64,000 bases of DNA from SYLG01 sp965226945 (GTDB taxonomy: Bacteria; Planctomycetota; Planctomycetia; Gemmatales; Gemmataceae). Each line of letters starts with the position of its first letter. The stretch's first letter is position 1. The stretch is taken from assembly GCA_965226945.1 (NCBI GenBank), contig OZ245717.1:1426001-1490000 (forward strand), given 5' to 3'. The translations under genes and the position numbers were made by a program. Positions 1 to 9,056 of this stretch are shown piece after piece. The notes beneath the pieces were generated by a model. The model had not been told where the DNA came from and did not search any database. It saw only the letters and a program-made list of their open reading frames with translations.

Positions 1-885
1 TTGGAGCAATTGCTGATACAGGCAGATCGATCAAGCGGCGTCCACAAACCTGTAATCGCAGTGGGCCGGGACGGCGTAACCCTTGGAATGCGGATCAAGC
101 TTGGCCGTTTGTTTGAAGTGGCAGCGACCGGAACGGTAACGGTGTTCGACCGGCGAGGCAATCGCTTGGGAACGGTGTATCTTGCTTATGTGCCCGAGCC
201 AGGGCAACCAACCATGACGCGGGAACTGACAAGGCTTTTGAAGGACCTAATGAATCGTTGGAAAGGCCCGATGCCTCGAATGTGCTATGTCACGGATGCG
301 GGGGAAAACGAAACAGGTTATTACCAAAAAGTTCTGAAACGGATGAAGCACCCTGTTACGGGCAAGCCACTGGAATGGATCCGGGTTCTGGATTTTTACC
401 ACGCGACTGTGCGGGTCTGGACGATGGCGGAACTGATCTTCGGAAAAAGAATCCGAGGAACACGCTGGGCGAGGAAGATGCTCAAGTGGTTGAAGTTGCC
501 GGGCGGGATCAACCGGATTCTCCATTCGGCCGCGGCGATGCGGGACGGTTACCTAGCCAAATCAAAACGGAAGGAATTTGACCAAGCCTATCGTTACCTA
601 CGCACGCGGATGGCATTCATGAAATACGACCAATACCGCAAAAGGGGGATTCCCCAGGGAAGCGGCATTACCGAGGCCGCCTGCAAAACGGTTTACACCC
701 AAAGGCTGAAACTGAGCGGGATGTCCTGGAAACGAGACGGGGCGCAGACGATTATCAATCTTCGCGTGATGATTTTAAGCGGAGTTTGGGACGAGGCATT
801 CAAGGGATTCCTCCTGCAATCGGTGGAACCCAAAGTGAGGGGTCAAGCCAATTCCACTATTCGAGATCTTCAAATCGCCGCATAA
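1..885 (+). CDS. ISKra4-like transposase, C-terminal part (cut by window edge)
   Basis: The reading frame is open from base 1, so the N-terminus lies outside the window; the TTG at base 1 need not be a start. The C-terminal motif GSGITEAACKTVYTQRLKLS followed by GMSW is typical of ISKra4-type DDE transposases, where this region carries the last acidic catalytic residue. An Asp in YVTDAGENE (about residue 99) and the DFYHA stretch (about 131) fit the rest of the catalytic fold. These enzymes cut and paste their own insertion sequence. No right-hand terminal inverted repeat could be recognised after the stop, so the element's boundary is not called. The coding frame appears intact as far as it can be read. 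Confidence 0.82.
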   Translation: MEQLLIQADRSSGVHKPVIAVGRDGVTLGMRIKLGRLFEVAATGTVTVFDRRGNRLGTVYLAYVPEPGQPTMTRELTRLLKDLMNRWKGPMPRMCYVTDAGENETGYYQKVLKRMKHPVTGKPLEWIRVLDFYHATVRVWTMAELIFGKRIRGTRWARKMLKWLKLPGGINRILHSAAAMRDGYLAKSKRKEFDQAYRYLRTRMAFMKYDQYRKRGIPQGSGITEAACKTVYTQRLKLSGMSWKRDGAQTIINLRVMILSGVWDEAFKGFLLQSVEPKVRGQANSTIRDLQIAA

Positions 886-1422
886 TCGGCGCAGCTGGGA
901 GACTGCACCCTTGCCAGGTTAAAGCACTACGAAGACACTCAAGGTCCTAAAAAAATTACTTAGTGCCAACGACTTCCGGCTTCACAACCGGTGGAGCATT
1001 ACAGAGACTAACCCACCATAACTGCCTACAAAATTTTAACAACCATCTTATCGCCATGACTTCAATAAAAAATCCATCCTGAAATAACCACGAAATACTT
1101 CACTTTTTAATCAGGAAAATTAGAATACCAAAAATCAAGGTAAAGAAGAAAGCATCCACCAATTGAGGATCTGCCGAATTGCTAGATGTAAACCTATGCG
1201 AATGGACCACTTGTGAGCCCATAGCGCGGCGAGCGATGGTCTGGATGTGGGAGGAAAGGGCTGGCACTCGTCCCCTGGTAGTGTATTCGAACTTCGTTAG
1301 CTTGCAATGGAAGCATCCACTTTAGCCCTAGTCGATTCGCAACTGCCCCCTACTCAAGTTGGTTCTCATACTTCAGCCACCCTGTTACCTTTCAATGCCC
1401 CACGATGGTCGACATATCACAT
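886..1422. other. Gene-free AT-rich flank of the transposase
   Basis: No convincing gene is seen here. Bases 1020-1200 are clearly more AT-rich than the surroundings. The short frames near 1307-1691 on the plus strand have atypical composition and mostly overlap the end of the TPR gene on the other strand. The insertion-sequence end should lie within this stretch, but I could not identify matching repeats. Confidence 0.5.
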
Positions 1423-3273
1423 TCATTTCTTGGCCAACTTCGACGGCCCTGCCGCACCAATCTTTTGCCGTAGTTTGGCCAAGTCGCTTGGTTGGGCGCG
1501 TACCCAGTTTTTGTTGGCCAGGTCGCGGTAGCGGACCATTTCCCCCTGCCTGCCCTGACGGCGGCAGATCTCTTCTAGCCCCAGGGCGCCGATCACGCTG
1601 CCGGGATCGTGGGCGAGGGCTTCCAGGAACGCCTCTTCGGCTTCAGCGAGTTTGTTACCTTCGAGGGCGCACTGGCCCCAGCGTTCCATGAGCGTGGCGC
1701 CCTGGCCCCAGGCGTGATGGTTGAAGTCGTCCTTGGTTTTGTCGACGCAGCGCTTGATCAGTGCCAAACCCGGTTCGATATCGCCTTCCATGCAGAACTG
1801 CCAGCCCTGCATTTCCCAGAGACGAAGCGCCAGGCGGGTGTCCTTGGGATGCGCCGCGACGGCCTGGCGCAATGCCTCGATCTGGGCCGCGGCGTCGGCC
1901 ATGCGGCCCTGTTCCAGCGCCAGCCAGGCGCCCACATAGGGGGAGAGATTTTTGTCCTTGCGCTTGGTGTCCTCAAACAGCTTGGCACCGAGTTCGAAAT
2001 CACCCGAGGCCATCGCGAAACGCACCCAGGGGACAAAGTGCTCGTATTCGGCCTTGCGTGCGTCTTCCATGATGCCGCGCGCTTCTGCGAAACGGCCGTC
2101 GTGCGTCAAGGAGATAAAAAGGATCTCCAGATGGTGGGAATATTGCTGATCTTCCTTGGGCGTGACCCCCACATCGCGGTGGTAGGCCTTCTGGATATCG
2201 ATCGCTTTTTTGGAGCGGTCCGCCGTCTTGTCCCAGCGGCCGATGCGCGTGGCGAGGTGCGCCTGCATGTGGAACGGGTGCGCGATGCCCGGCGTCGATT
2301 CAATGTACTTGTCGGCATAGGCCATACCCAGGGCCGGGCGGCGAACCTGCTCGTAGAAGTGGGTCAGCTCGTGGCTGGCGCCGGGGTGAATCGGATTGAT
2401 GCGCAAAAGCGCGTGGTAGAAAGGCGCCGACGATTTGTTGCCGCCAAAAAGCGAAAAATTGCCGGCAAGCTGGCCGCGTGCCCACCAGGCTTCCTGATCG
2501 TCGGGATATTCAATCAAGAGTTCGTCGATCGTGGCGATCGCCACTTTTTTGCGCGCTTCGGAATCGCCGACTCCCGCCTCCATCCCCTTTTCCTGAAGCA
2601 TCGAACGGATGAGTGCCTTCTCCCGGCCGCTGGCGTTTTTCAGATGGTCCTTGGCCTTAGTCAGCGCCTTGGTCGCCTGAGTCGTGCGGCCCCATTGCTG
2701 CAAGGCGCGACCCAGACCCCACCAGCACATCGGATTTTCCGGTTCCAGCTTGGCGGCGGTTTCAAACGAGCGCGCCGCTTCAATCCACACATAGGAGTAG
2801 AGGTAGCCAAGGCCCTGATTGAAGAGCGCCTGCACCTGGGGGTTGCGCGTCGAAATCGGGTATTCGTAAAGACACAGACCTGGCCAGACCTTGGCGGCGG
2901 CCAGTTCGGAAAGTTCGAGGTCTTTTTTCTTGGGAGGCGTTTCCTTCGATTTGTCCGCGGTCGCAGAAGCACCCGCCGCGGGCTTTTCTTCTTTGGCGGA
3001 TTTCTCCCTTTTGCCCTGCCGTTCCTTGCGAGGCACTTCGTTGGCCGGCGCTTCTTTGGCGGGCACCTCTTTCGCCGAGGCTTCTTTCTTGGGCGCCTCT
3101 TTTTTCTCAGGCGCGACTTGCTTGGGGGCCTCTTGCTTGGGTCCTTCTTTCGCGGGCGGTTCCTCGGCTTGCAGCGATGCGACCGCGACAAGGCCGCTCA
3201 TCAAGCCTGCCGCGAGCGAAAAACGCCATCCACCGCGAACCCAGGGAACTCCCACCAAGGAAAAACGCACCAT
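1423..3273 (-). CDS. Secreted tetratricopeptide-repeat protein with Lys/Glu/Pro/Ala-rich linker
   Basis: A 616-residue protein. Residues 1-36 form an export signal (SLAAGLMSGLVAVASLQA). Residues 37-125 are a low-complexity linker built from repeats such as EAPKKEASAKEVPAKEAPA. The rest is helical TPR-type repeats: FNQGLGYLYSYVWIEAARSF, CWWGLGRALQQWG and AEEAFLEALAHDPGSVIGAL are clear units. TPR domains bind other proteins; no enzyme motif is seen, so the partner is unknown. The ATG at 3273 has AGGAA upstream on the minus strand. It is divergent from the monooxygenase-like gene at 3426 and could share its promoter region. The repetitive linker is very GC-skewed, which explains long spurious frames on the opposite strand. 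Confidence 0.85.
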   Translation of the reverse strand: MVRFSLVGVPWVRGGWRFSLAAGLMSGLVAVASLQAEEPPAKEGPKQEAPKQVAPEKKEAPKKEASAKEVPAKEAPANEVPRKERQGKREKSAKEEKPAAGASATADKSKETPPKKKDLELSELAAAKVWPGLCLYEYPISTRNPQVQALFNQGLGYLYSYVWIEAARSFETAAKLEPENPMCWWGLGRALQQWGRTTQATKALTKAKDHLKNASGREKALIRSMLQEKGMEAGVGDSEARKKVAIATIDELLIEYPDDQEAWWARGQLAGNFSLFGGNKSSAPFYHALLRINPIHPGASHELTHFYEQVRRPALGMAYADKYIESTPGIAHPFHMQAHLATRIGRWDKTADRSKKAIDIQKAYHRDVGVTPKEDQQYSHHLEILFISLTHDGRFAEARGIMEDARKAEYEHFVPWVRFAMASGDFELGAKLFEDTKRKDKNLSPYVGAWLALEQGRMADAAAQIEALRQAVAAHPKDTRLALRLWEMQGWQFCMEGDIEPGLALIKRCVDKTKDDFNHHAWGQGATLMERWGQCALEGNKLAEAEEAFLEALAHDPGSVIGALGLEEICRRQGRQGEMVRYRDLANKNWVRAQPSDLAKLRQKIGAAGPSKLAKK

Positions 3274-3425
3274 GTCAGGGTTCCTGTAACGAACCGGGCG
3301 GAAAAGTGAAAATCAAAGGGAGGGGGGTGCCAAAATTGGAGATTCTTCACCCTATCGACATTCTATTCGGGTACGATTCTTCTGTTGGCGCGAATTCGCA
3401 GTTTATCCGGAGTCCAACGAGATAC

Positions 3426-4901
3426 ATGAACGCTTTATTGACCCTGTCTCTTCTCGCCCCTTTGGCGAGCCCTGAAAGTTCTCCCACTTATACCCGTGAT
3501 ATTGCTCCCATCTTGAATAAGCATTGCGTCTCCTGCCACCGCGCGGGGGAAATCGGCCCCTTTGGCCTGCTCGAATACAAGGATGCCGCGAAACGAGCGG
3601 AATTTCTTGCGGAAGTCACCCACAGCAACCGCATGCCTCCCTGGAAGCCCGAGCCGGGATTCGGCTCTTTCAAAGACGAAAGACGATTAACCGAATCGGA
3701 AAAGTCAACAATTCAAGCCTGGGCCAAGGCCGGCGCGCCGGAAGGCGACCCGAAGGACCTCCCCAAGCCCGTGACTTTTTCTTCGGGATGGCTTTTGGGC
3801 GAGCCGGACTTGGTGGTCGAAATGCCGCAGGAGTTCACCCTGCCCGCCTCCGGTCCCGATGTTTATCAGTGCTTTGTCATCCCGTTGAATTTGAAGAAAG
3901 ACGAAGCTGTGATCGCCGTCGACTTCCAGCCGGGCAACCGCAAGATCGTCCATCACGCCATTCTCTACCTCGATCACAGCAATCAGGCCCGCGCCAAGGC
4001 CGATCCCAAAACGAATAGTTACACGAGCTTTGGCGGCCCCGGCATCCGCCCCACCGGCAACATCGGCGCCTGGGCGCCCGGCACCCGGCCGATCCCGCTC
4101 CCCGAGGGAGCCGGACGCTACCTGAAAAAGGGCTCCGACCTCGTGTTGCAACTGCACTACCACCCTTCGGGCAAGGTCGAAAAGGACAAGAGCAAGGTCG
4201 GTATCTACCTCGCCAAGACTCCTATCAAAAACTATGTCGGCGCGGTGGGCGTGCGCACACGTCAGTGGGCGCTCAAAATTCCCGCCAATGAAGCGGAGCA
4301 GACCTTCGTCGATCAGTCCGAACCGTTGCCCGTGAATGCCAAGGCGATCGGCATCCTGCCCCACATGCACTACCTGGGCAAGGAAATGAAGATCGACGCC
4401 AAGCTGCCCGACGGCAAGGAAATCCCCTTGCTCTGGATCAAGGACTGGGATTTCAACTGGCAAGGCATTTACGGCTACAAGGAACCGATTGATCTTCCCA
4501 AGGGAACGGTCATCACCCTGAAGGCGGTCTATGACAACTCGGCGAGCAATCCGCGCAACCCTTCAAGCCCGCCGCAAAAGGTCACCTGGGGCGAGCAGAC
4601 CACCGATGAAATGTGTATCTGCGGCGTGCAACTGATCACCGACACCAATCGCGAAATGAAGCAGGTCATGGACATGCTTCATGGCGATCTCGGCATGATC
4701 CTGGGCGGCGGCGGCATTCCCGAAGACGAAACGACCAAGGCGGTCGCCCTCGATCGCAACAAGAAAATCTCCAAGACGATCCTGTGGGAATACGATGCCG
4801 ACAAGGACGGCCTCATTTCTCAGAAGGAACTGGAACTGATCCCGAAGCAAAATCGCGACCGGCTCACCCTGATGCTTCGGGTCATGGGCAAGTTGAAGTA
4901 A
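3426..4901 (+). CDS. Copper type II monooxygenase-like protein with c-type heme motif and EF-hand
   Basis: A 491-residue exported protein; the ATG at 3426 gives a short signal peptide (MNALLTLSLLAPLASPES). Residues about 20-90 contain CVSCH, a c-type heme attachment site, with MPPW as a likely distal Met region. Residues about 150-430 resemble copper type II ascorbate-dependent monooxygenases (PHM/DBH fold): HHAILYLDH, LQLHYHPSG and LPHMHYLGKEM supply the His/Met copper ligands. The C-terminus has one EF-hand calcium loop, DADKDGLISQKELE. Known relatives in planctomycetes and Acidobacteria combine these heme and copper parts; substrates are not known. A strong terminator follows. The frame is open back to 3177, but the upstream part overlaps the neighbouring gene and lacks an export signal. 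Confidence 0.82.
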   Translation: MNALLTLSLLAPLASPESSPTYTRDIAPILNKHCVSCHRAGEIGPFGLLEYKDAAKRAEFLAEVTHSNRMPPWKPEPGFGSFKDERRLTESEKSTIQAWAKAGAPEGDPKDLPKPVTFSSGWLLGEPDLVVEMPQEFTLPASGPDVYQCFVIPLNLKKDEAVIAVDFQPGNRKIVHHAILYLDHSNQARAKADPKTNSYTSFGGPGIRPTGNIGAWAPGTRPIPLPEGAGRYLKKGSDLVLQLHYHPSGKVEKDKSKVGIYLAKTPIKNYVGAVGVRTRQWALKIPANEAEQTFVDQSEPLPVNAKAIGILPHMHYLGKEMKIDAKLPDGKEIPLLWIKDWDFNWQGIYGYKEPIDLPKGTVITLKAVYDNSASNPRNPSSPPQKVTWGEQTTDEMCICGVQLITDTNREMKQVMDMLHGDLGMILGGGGIPEDETTKAVALDRNKKISKTILWEYDADKDGLISQKELELIPKQNRDRLTLMLRVMGKLK

Positions 4902-4926
4902 ATGGGGCCTGAGATTGGGATGGAGC

Positions 4927-4971
4927 GAGAGAGGGGATGTCTTTCCAAGACATCCCCTCTCTCTTTTTTTT
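4927..4971 (+). terminator. Rho-independent terminator after the monooxygenase-like gene
   Basis: A 17-bp stem (4927-4943 with 4947-4963) around a 3-base loop, then eight T. It lies 26 bases after the stop and before the convergent psd gene ending at 4980. Confidence 0.88.
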
Positions 4972-4979
4972 GCCGAACT

Positions 4980-5951
4980 TTATGCGTTTCTTGTGACCAG
5001 AATCGTTTCCCCGCCGCGAACGGCCTGGCCCACTTGCACGGCCGCTTGCCACTTGGATTCCGTCTCCCATAAGAGCTCGGTCCTCGATCCAAACTTGATG
5101 AGGCCGAACAGTTCCCCCCGCGTTACCTTTTGACCGGGGTAGAGCTGGCAAATGATGCGCCGGGCAATCGCCCCCGACACCTGGCGGATGCGCCAAAGCT
5201 TCCCCTCCTCATCGCGCAGATCAACCCAGAGTTGCTCATTGCGCCGGGCGCAATCGGAATGGCGCGCATCAAGGAATTCCCCCGGGAAATACCGGACCGA
5301 CTCGATCGTGCCATTGAGCGCGATCCGGTTAACATGGACATTGAACACCGACAGAAAAATGGAGACGCGCAACGCTTCGTCGCCCGGAAAGTCGGGCTCC
5401 TTAACCCGGTCGACATGCGTAATGACCCCATCGGCCGGACTGACACCGATCCCAGGTTCGCCCGGAATCGCGCGCGAAGGATTGCGGAAAAAAGCGGGTA
5501 CGAAAAGAAGAAAGGGAAATGCCACGACGCTTAGCGCCCAACCCCAAAAGTGTCCCAGGGCGGTCAGAATCAGCCCCAGCAGTACGAGCAGGGCCAGAGG
5601 CGTGCCGAATACGGCAATTTCCGTCCAGCCGTGCCGCGCGATATAAAAGCGGTCGCGCCAGGCAAAAGGATCGCGCGCCGGATCGAAGCGAGTCCGGCAG
5701 ACCGACTTGGCGTATTTCAGATCGCGCGAATCGATGACATCGTGAGGGCAATCGGGGCAGACGGCAATTTTCAAATCGTTCATGCGCCGTACATGGCCCG
5801 GGAAAAACCGACGAATCATCGCTCGGCGCCAGCGCGCCAGGGTCCTTTCCCAGCCGATGACGACGCCGCCGCCGGGTTGATCGCAAGTGATGGGTACAGG
5901 TGGCCGCGGTAACGGTTCGGGATGAGTTTCTGCTTGAGTCATGAGGCCCAT
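4980..5951 (-). CDS. psd: Phosphatidylserine decarboxylase with N-terminal extension
   Basis: A 323-residue protein that converts phosphatidylserine to phosphatidylethanolamine at the inner membrane. Diagnostic motifs are NPSRAIP, GVSPADGVI, FLSVFNVHVNR and, near the C-terminus, IKFGSRTEL. The Ser of the FGS motif should become the pyruvoyl cofactor when the chain cuts itself into beta and alpha subunits. Two membrane segments lie at about residues 110-150. The first 100 residues are unusual: they precede the normal short-form enzyme and include CPDCPHDVIDSRDLKYAKSVC, with three Cys that could bind a metal or mediate assembly. An in-frame ATG at 5942 is an equally plausible start. It is convergent with the monooxygenase-like gene. 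Confidence 0.9.
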   Translation of the reverse strand: MGLMTQAETHPEPLPRPPVPITCDQPGGGVVIGWERTLARWRRAMIRRFFPGHVRRMNDLKIAVCPDCPHDVIDSRDLKYAKSVCRTRFDPARDPFAWRDRFYIARHGWTEIAVFGTPLALLVLLGLILTALGHFWGWALSVVAFPFLLFVPAFFRNPSRAIPGEPGIGVSPADGVITHVDRVKEPDFPGDEALRVSIFLSVFNVHVNRIALNGTIESVRYFPGEFLDARHSDCARRNEQLWVDLRDEEGKLWRIRQVSGAIARRIICQLYPGQKVTRGELFGLIKFGSRTELLWETESKWQAAVQVGQAVRGGETILVTRNA

Positions 5952-6060
5952 TTTAGGGCTGGTTGGGACCGGGCACCCCTGGTCCTAGAATGAAAAATTG
6001 GCCAAATCGCAAGCAAAGCGAAGAGAAGTCGCACGCAATTGACGGGAGAATGGAAGTCTC

Positions 6061-7575
6061 ATGGCTGGAGAAAAAATCACCACGCGGGCTCAGGATTACT
6101 CGCAGTGGTATCTGGATATTGTCAATCGGGCGGGTCTGGCGGAAAACTCCAGCGTGCGCGGCTGCATGGTCATCAAGCCCCATGGCTATGCGCTCTGGGA
6201 AAGGATGCAGCGCGGCCTGGACCGGATGTTCAAGGAAACCGGCCATAGCAACGCCTACTTCCCGCTGCTCATCCCCAAGAGCTATCTGGCCAAGGAAGAG
6301 CAGATGGCCGAGGGCTTTGCCAAGGAATGCGCCGTCGTCACGCACTACCGCCTCAAATCAATTCCGGGCAAGGGAGTGGAAGTCGACCCCGAAGCCAAGC
6401 TCGAAGAAGAACTGATCATCCGCCCCACCTCGGAAACGATCATCTGGAACACCTACAAGGGCTGGATCCAGAGCTGGCGCGATTTGCCGCTCTTGATCAA
6501 TCAGTGGTGCAATGTGCTGCGCTGGGAAATGCGTACTCGCCTGTTCCTGCGAACCGCGGAATTCTTGTGGCAGGAAGGTCATACCGCGCATGCCACCCAG
6601 GCCGAAGCCGAGGAAGAAACCCATCGCATGCTTGGCGTTTACCGCACCTTCGCCGAGGAATGGATGGCGGTGCCGGTTTATTACGGGCCCAAGAGCGAGG
6701 GGCAGAAATTCCCGGGCGCCGATTACACACTGTGCATCGAAGCGATGATGCAAGACAAAAAGGCCCTCCAGGCGGGTACGAGCCACTTCCTTGGCCAGAA
6801 CTTCGCCAAGGCCTTTGATGTGCGCTTTCAAAATACCCAGGGGCAGTTGGAACATGCCTGGGCCACTTCTTGGGGCGTGTCGACGCGCCTTATCGGCGGC
6901 CTGATCATGACTCACTCCGACGATCAGGGGTTGGTGGCGCCGCCAAGACTGGCGCCGATTCAGGTGGTCATTTGCCCTCTAGGCAGGGAAGCGACCGAGC
7001 GTGAGGCTTCGCTTGCTGCCGCAAAGAAATTGGCGGGCCAATTGCGCGATTTACCCCGCGAGGATTTCTTCAATTTCGAACCGGTCGCAGTGAAGGTCGA
7101 CGAAGATTTCAACAACACCCCCGGATTCCGCTTCAACGAGTGGGAGCTGAAGGGAGTTCCGGTGCGGGTCGAAATCGGCCCCAAGGATGTGGCCCAGAAT
7201 GCCTGCGTCTTGGCCCGCCGCGATCGACCAGGCAAGGAAGGCAAGCAGATGGGCGTGCCCCTGGATCAGGCAGCCGACAAAATTGTGGCCTTGCTCAAGG
7301 AAATCCAGGCCAACCTGTTCGCCAAGGCCAAGGCGTTTCGCGATGCGAACACGCACACGATCGACGACTACGAGGAATTCAAAAAGAAGATCGAGGAGCC
7401 AGGCGGCTTCTTTCTGGCTCACTGGGATGGCACCCGGGAAACCGAAGACAAGATCTCGGCCGAAACCAAGGCGACGATCCGCTGCATTCCCGCCCATATC
7501 CCCAAGGAAGAGGGCAAGTGCATGGTCACAGGGCGGCCCTCCGCCCAGCGGGTCGTCTTCGCGAAATCGTACTAG
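6061..7575 (+). CDS. proS: Prolyl-tRNA synthetase, archaeal/eukaryotic-like type
   Basis: A 504-residue cytoplasmic class II aminoacyl-tRNA synthetase that charges tRNA-Pro. RPTSETIIW and the RWEMRTRLFLRTAEFLWQEG stretch match class II motifs; GTSHFLGQNFAKAFDV and ATSWGVSTRLIGGLIMTHSD form the active-site core. The anticodon-binding domain starts around residue 300 (APIQVVICPLG). The C-terminal zinc-binding-like domain ends with CIPAHIPKEEGKCMVTGRP. There is no editing domain inserted between motifs 2 and 3, so this is the shorter archaeal/eukaryotic-like (type 3) enzyme found in many planctomycetes. The start has GGAAG upstream. It reads alone, with a 220-base gap to the next gene. Confidence 0.95.
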   Translation: MAGEKITTRAQDYSQWYLDIVNRAGLAENSSVRGCMVIKPHGYALWERMQRGLDRMFKETGHSNAYFPLLIPKSYLAKEEQMAEGFAKECAVVTHYRLKSIPGKGVEVDPEAKLEEELIIRPTSETIIWNTYKGWIQSWRDLPLLINQWCNVLRWEMRTRLFLRTAEFLWQEGHTAHATQAEAEEETHRMLGVYRTFAEEWMAVPVYYGPKSEGQKFPGADYTLCIEAMMQDKKALQAGTSHFLGQNFAKAFDVRFQNTQGQLEHAWATSWGVSTRLIGGLIMTHSDDQGLVAPPRLAPIQVVICPLGREATEREASLAAAKKLAGQLRDLPREDFFNFEPVAVKVDEDFNNTPGFRFNEWELKGVPVRVEIGPKDVAQNACVLARRDRPGKEGKQMGVPLDQAADKIVALLKEIQANLFAKAKAFRDANTHTIDDYEEFKKKIEEPGGFFLAHWDGTRETEDKISAETKATIRCIPAHIPKEEGKCMVTGRPSAQRVVFAKSY

Positions 7576-7795
7576 GCAAGGTCCCAAAGCGCCTGAGCCC
7601 ACACGCCTCTGGCGCACTTTTGATCACCCCTGATGAAACTTTCTCCAGGGGTGGCTGAGAGTTGGGAATCAAGGCCGGCACCTGGAAGATAGGAAAGATC
7701 GATCCTTGTTGTGGATCGCCCCTTTTCTTGCCTGCATTTTGAATGGCATTGGCGCGTAGCGGTTTGGCACCGGCAAAGCCCGTAGGAGATTCACC

Positions 7796-8938
7796 ATGAT
7801 CGCCTCGTTCGTTGGTCTGATCGTTCTCAGTTTCGGCCAGGCCCCGGCCGTGGCCACGGCGAGCGCCGACGGCAAACCCGATCCGGCCGTTTGGGAATCG
7901 AGCGTCGACAAGGCGATCGCCTATCTGCGCAAAAGCCAGGCGGCCGACGGCTCCTGGAGCGCCCAAACTTCTCCCGGCATCACCGGTCTGGTGGTTACGG
8001 GGCTTTTGCGCACGGGCCGCATCGGCGCCGACGATCCGATGGTCGAGAAAGGCCTCAAGTACATCGAAAGCCTGGTCAACACCGAGGCGGGGCACATCGC
8101 GGGCAAATCTCCCAAACCCCAATTGCAAAACTATGTGACGAGCGTAAATGTGATGGCGCTGGTCGAAGCCAACCGCGAAAGCTATCGGCCGATCGTGCGC
8201 GATGCGGCCAAGTTCTTGCGCAACTTGCAGTGGGACGAGGCCGAAGGCAAAGACCCGAAGAACGACTTCTACGGCGGCGCCGGCTACGACAGCAAATCGC
8301 GGCCCGATCTGTCCAACACCCAGCTCTTTCTCGATGCCCTGGTGGCCGCCGGCGTGCCGCAAAGCGATCCGACCTTCAAGCGCGTCATCGTCTTCGTGAG
8401 CCGCTGCCAAAACCTCAAGGGGGAGACCAACGACCAGCCCTGGGCCGACAAGATCGACGATGGCTCGTTCATCTACTCTCCGGCCGCGGCGGGATCAACC
8501 AAAACCCAGGACAAGCCGGGGGACAACGGCGCTCTGCCCGGATACGCGAGCATGACCTATGCCGGCATCAAAAGCCTGATCTATGCTGGGGTCGAACCGG
8601 GAGACCCGCGTATCCGCAAGGCCCTGGAATGGATCGAAGGACACTATGCGCTCGATCAGCATCCGGGCATGCCGAAGGAACGGGCCCAATGGGGCCTTTA
8701 CTATTACTACCAGACATTGGCAAAGTGCCTCGACAACATGAAGATGGACCAGATCAGGGATGCCAAGGGACAAAGCCACTCATGGCGCAAGGAACTGGTC
8801 CAGGAGCTGGCGAAGCGCCAGAAAGAAAACGGCTCCTGGATCAACACCCAGGACCGCTGGATGGAAGGCAACGCCGACCTGGTCACGGCCTACTCCCTGA
8901 TGGCCCTCGCGCACGCCAAGGGCGTCGCGAAACGCTGA
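7796..8938 (+). CDS. Exported prenyltransferase/squalene-cyclase-repeat protein
   Basis: A 380-residue protein with a signal peptide (residues 1-23) and repeats of the alpha/alpha-toroid type shared by squalene cyclases and prenyltransferases. Examples are AIAYLRKSQAADGSWSAQTS, ALEWIEGHYALDQHPG and ELAKRQKENGSWINTQDRWM. The DxDD catalytic acid motif of true squalene-hopene cyclases is not seen, and the protein is about half their length. It is therefore better called a toroid-fold repeat protein of unknown function, a class abundant in planctomycetes. TAGGAG lies 9 bases before the ATG. The last codons (HAKGVAKR) are the first unit of a 31-bp tandem repeat that continues past the stop. Confidence 0.82.
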   Translation: MIASFVGLIVLSFGQAPAVATASADGKPDPAVWESSVDKAIAYLRKSQAADGSWSAQTSPGITGLVVTGLLRTGRIGADDPMVEKGLKYIESLVNTEAGHIAGKSPKPQLQNYVTSVNVMALVEANRESYRPIVRDAAKFLRNLQWDEAEGKDPKNDFYGGAGYDSKSRPDLSNTQLFLDALVAAGVPQSDPTFKRVIVFVSRCQNLKGETNDQPWADKIDDGSFIYSPAAAGSTKTQDKPGDNGALPGYASMTYAGIKSLIYAGVEPGDPRIRKALEWIEGHYALDQHPGMPKERAQWGLYYYYQTLAKCLDNMKMDQIRDAKGQSHSWRKELVQELAKRQKENGSWINTQDRWMEGNADLVTAYSLMALAHAKGVAKR

Positions 8939-9043
8939 TCGGCACGCCAAGGGCGTCGCGAAACGCTGATCGGCACGCCAAGGGCGTCGCGAAACGTTGA
9001 TCGGCACGCCAAGGGCGTCGCGAAGCGCTGATCGGCACACCAA
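8911..9043. repeat. 31-bp tandem repeat, about 4.3 copies
   Basis: Copies begin at about 8910, 8941, 8972, 9003 and, partial, 9034. Full copies differ at only one or two bases (for example at 8996 and 9026). The core is GGCACGCCAAGGGCGTCGCG followed by AAACGCTGATC. The first copy is the coding 3' end of the toroid-repeat gene, including its TGA stop. The array fills almost the whole gap to the exporter gene at 9057, so it may move or rewrite the exporter's upstream region. Confidence 0.93.
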
Positions 9044-9056
9044 ACAGGAAACCGCG

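Noticed and set aside
1609..3309. 566-residue plus-strand frame opposite the TPR gene
   Set aside because: It is the complement of a codon-biased gene; its composition (Phe/Arg/Gly-rich) and lack of motifs mark it as a shadow.
8997..9056. N-terminal extension of the NicO exporter
   Set aside because: The extra residues are only the 31-bp repeat read in frame.
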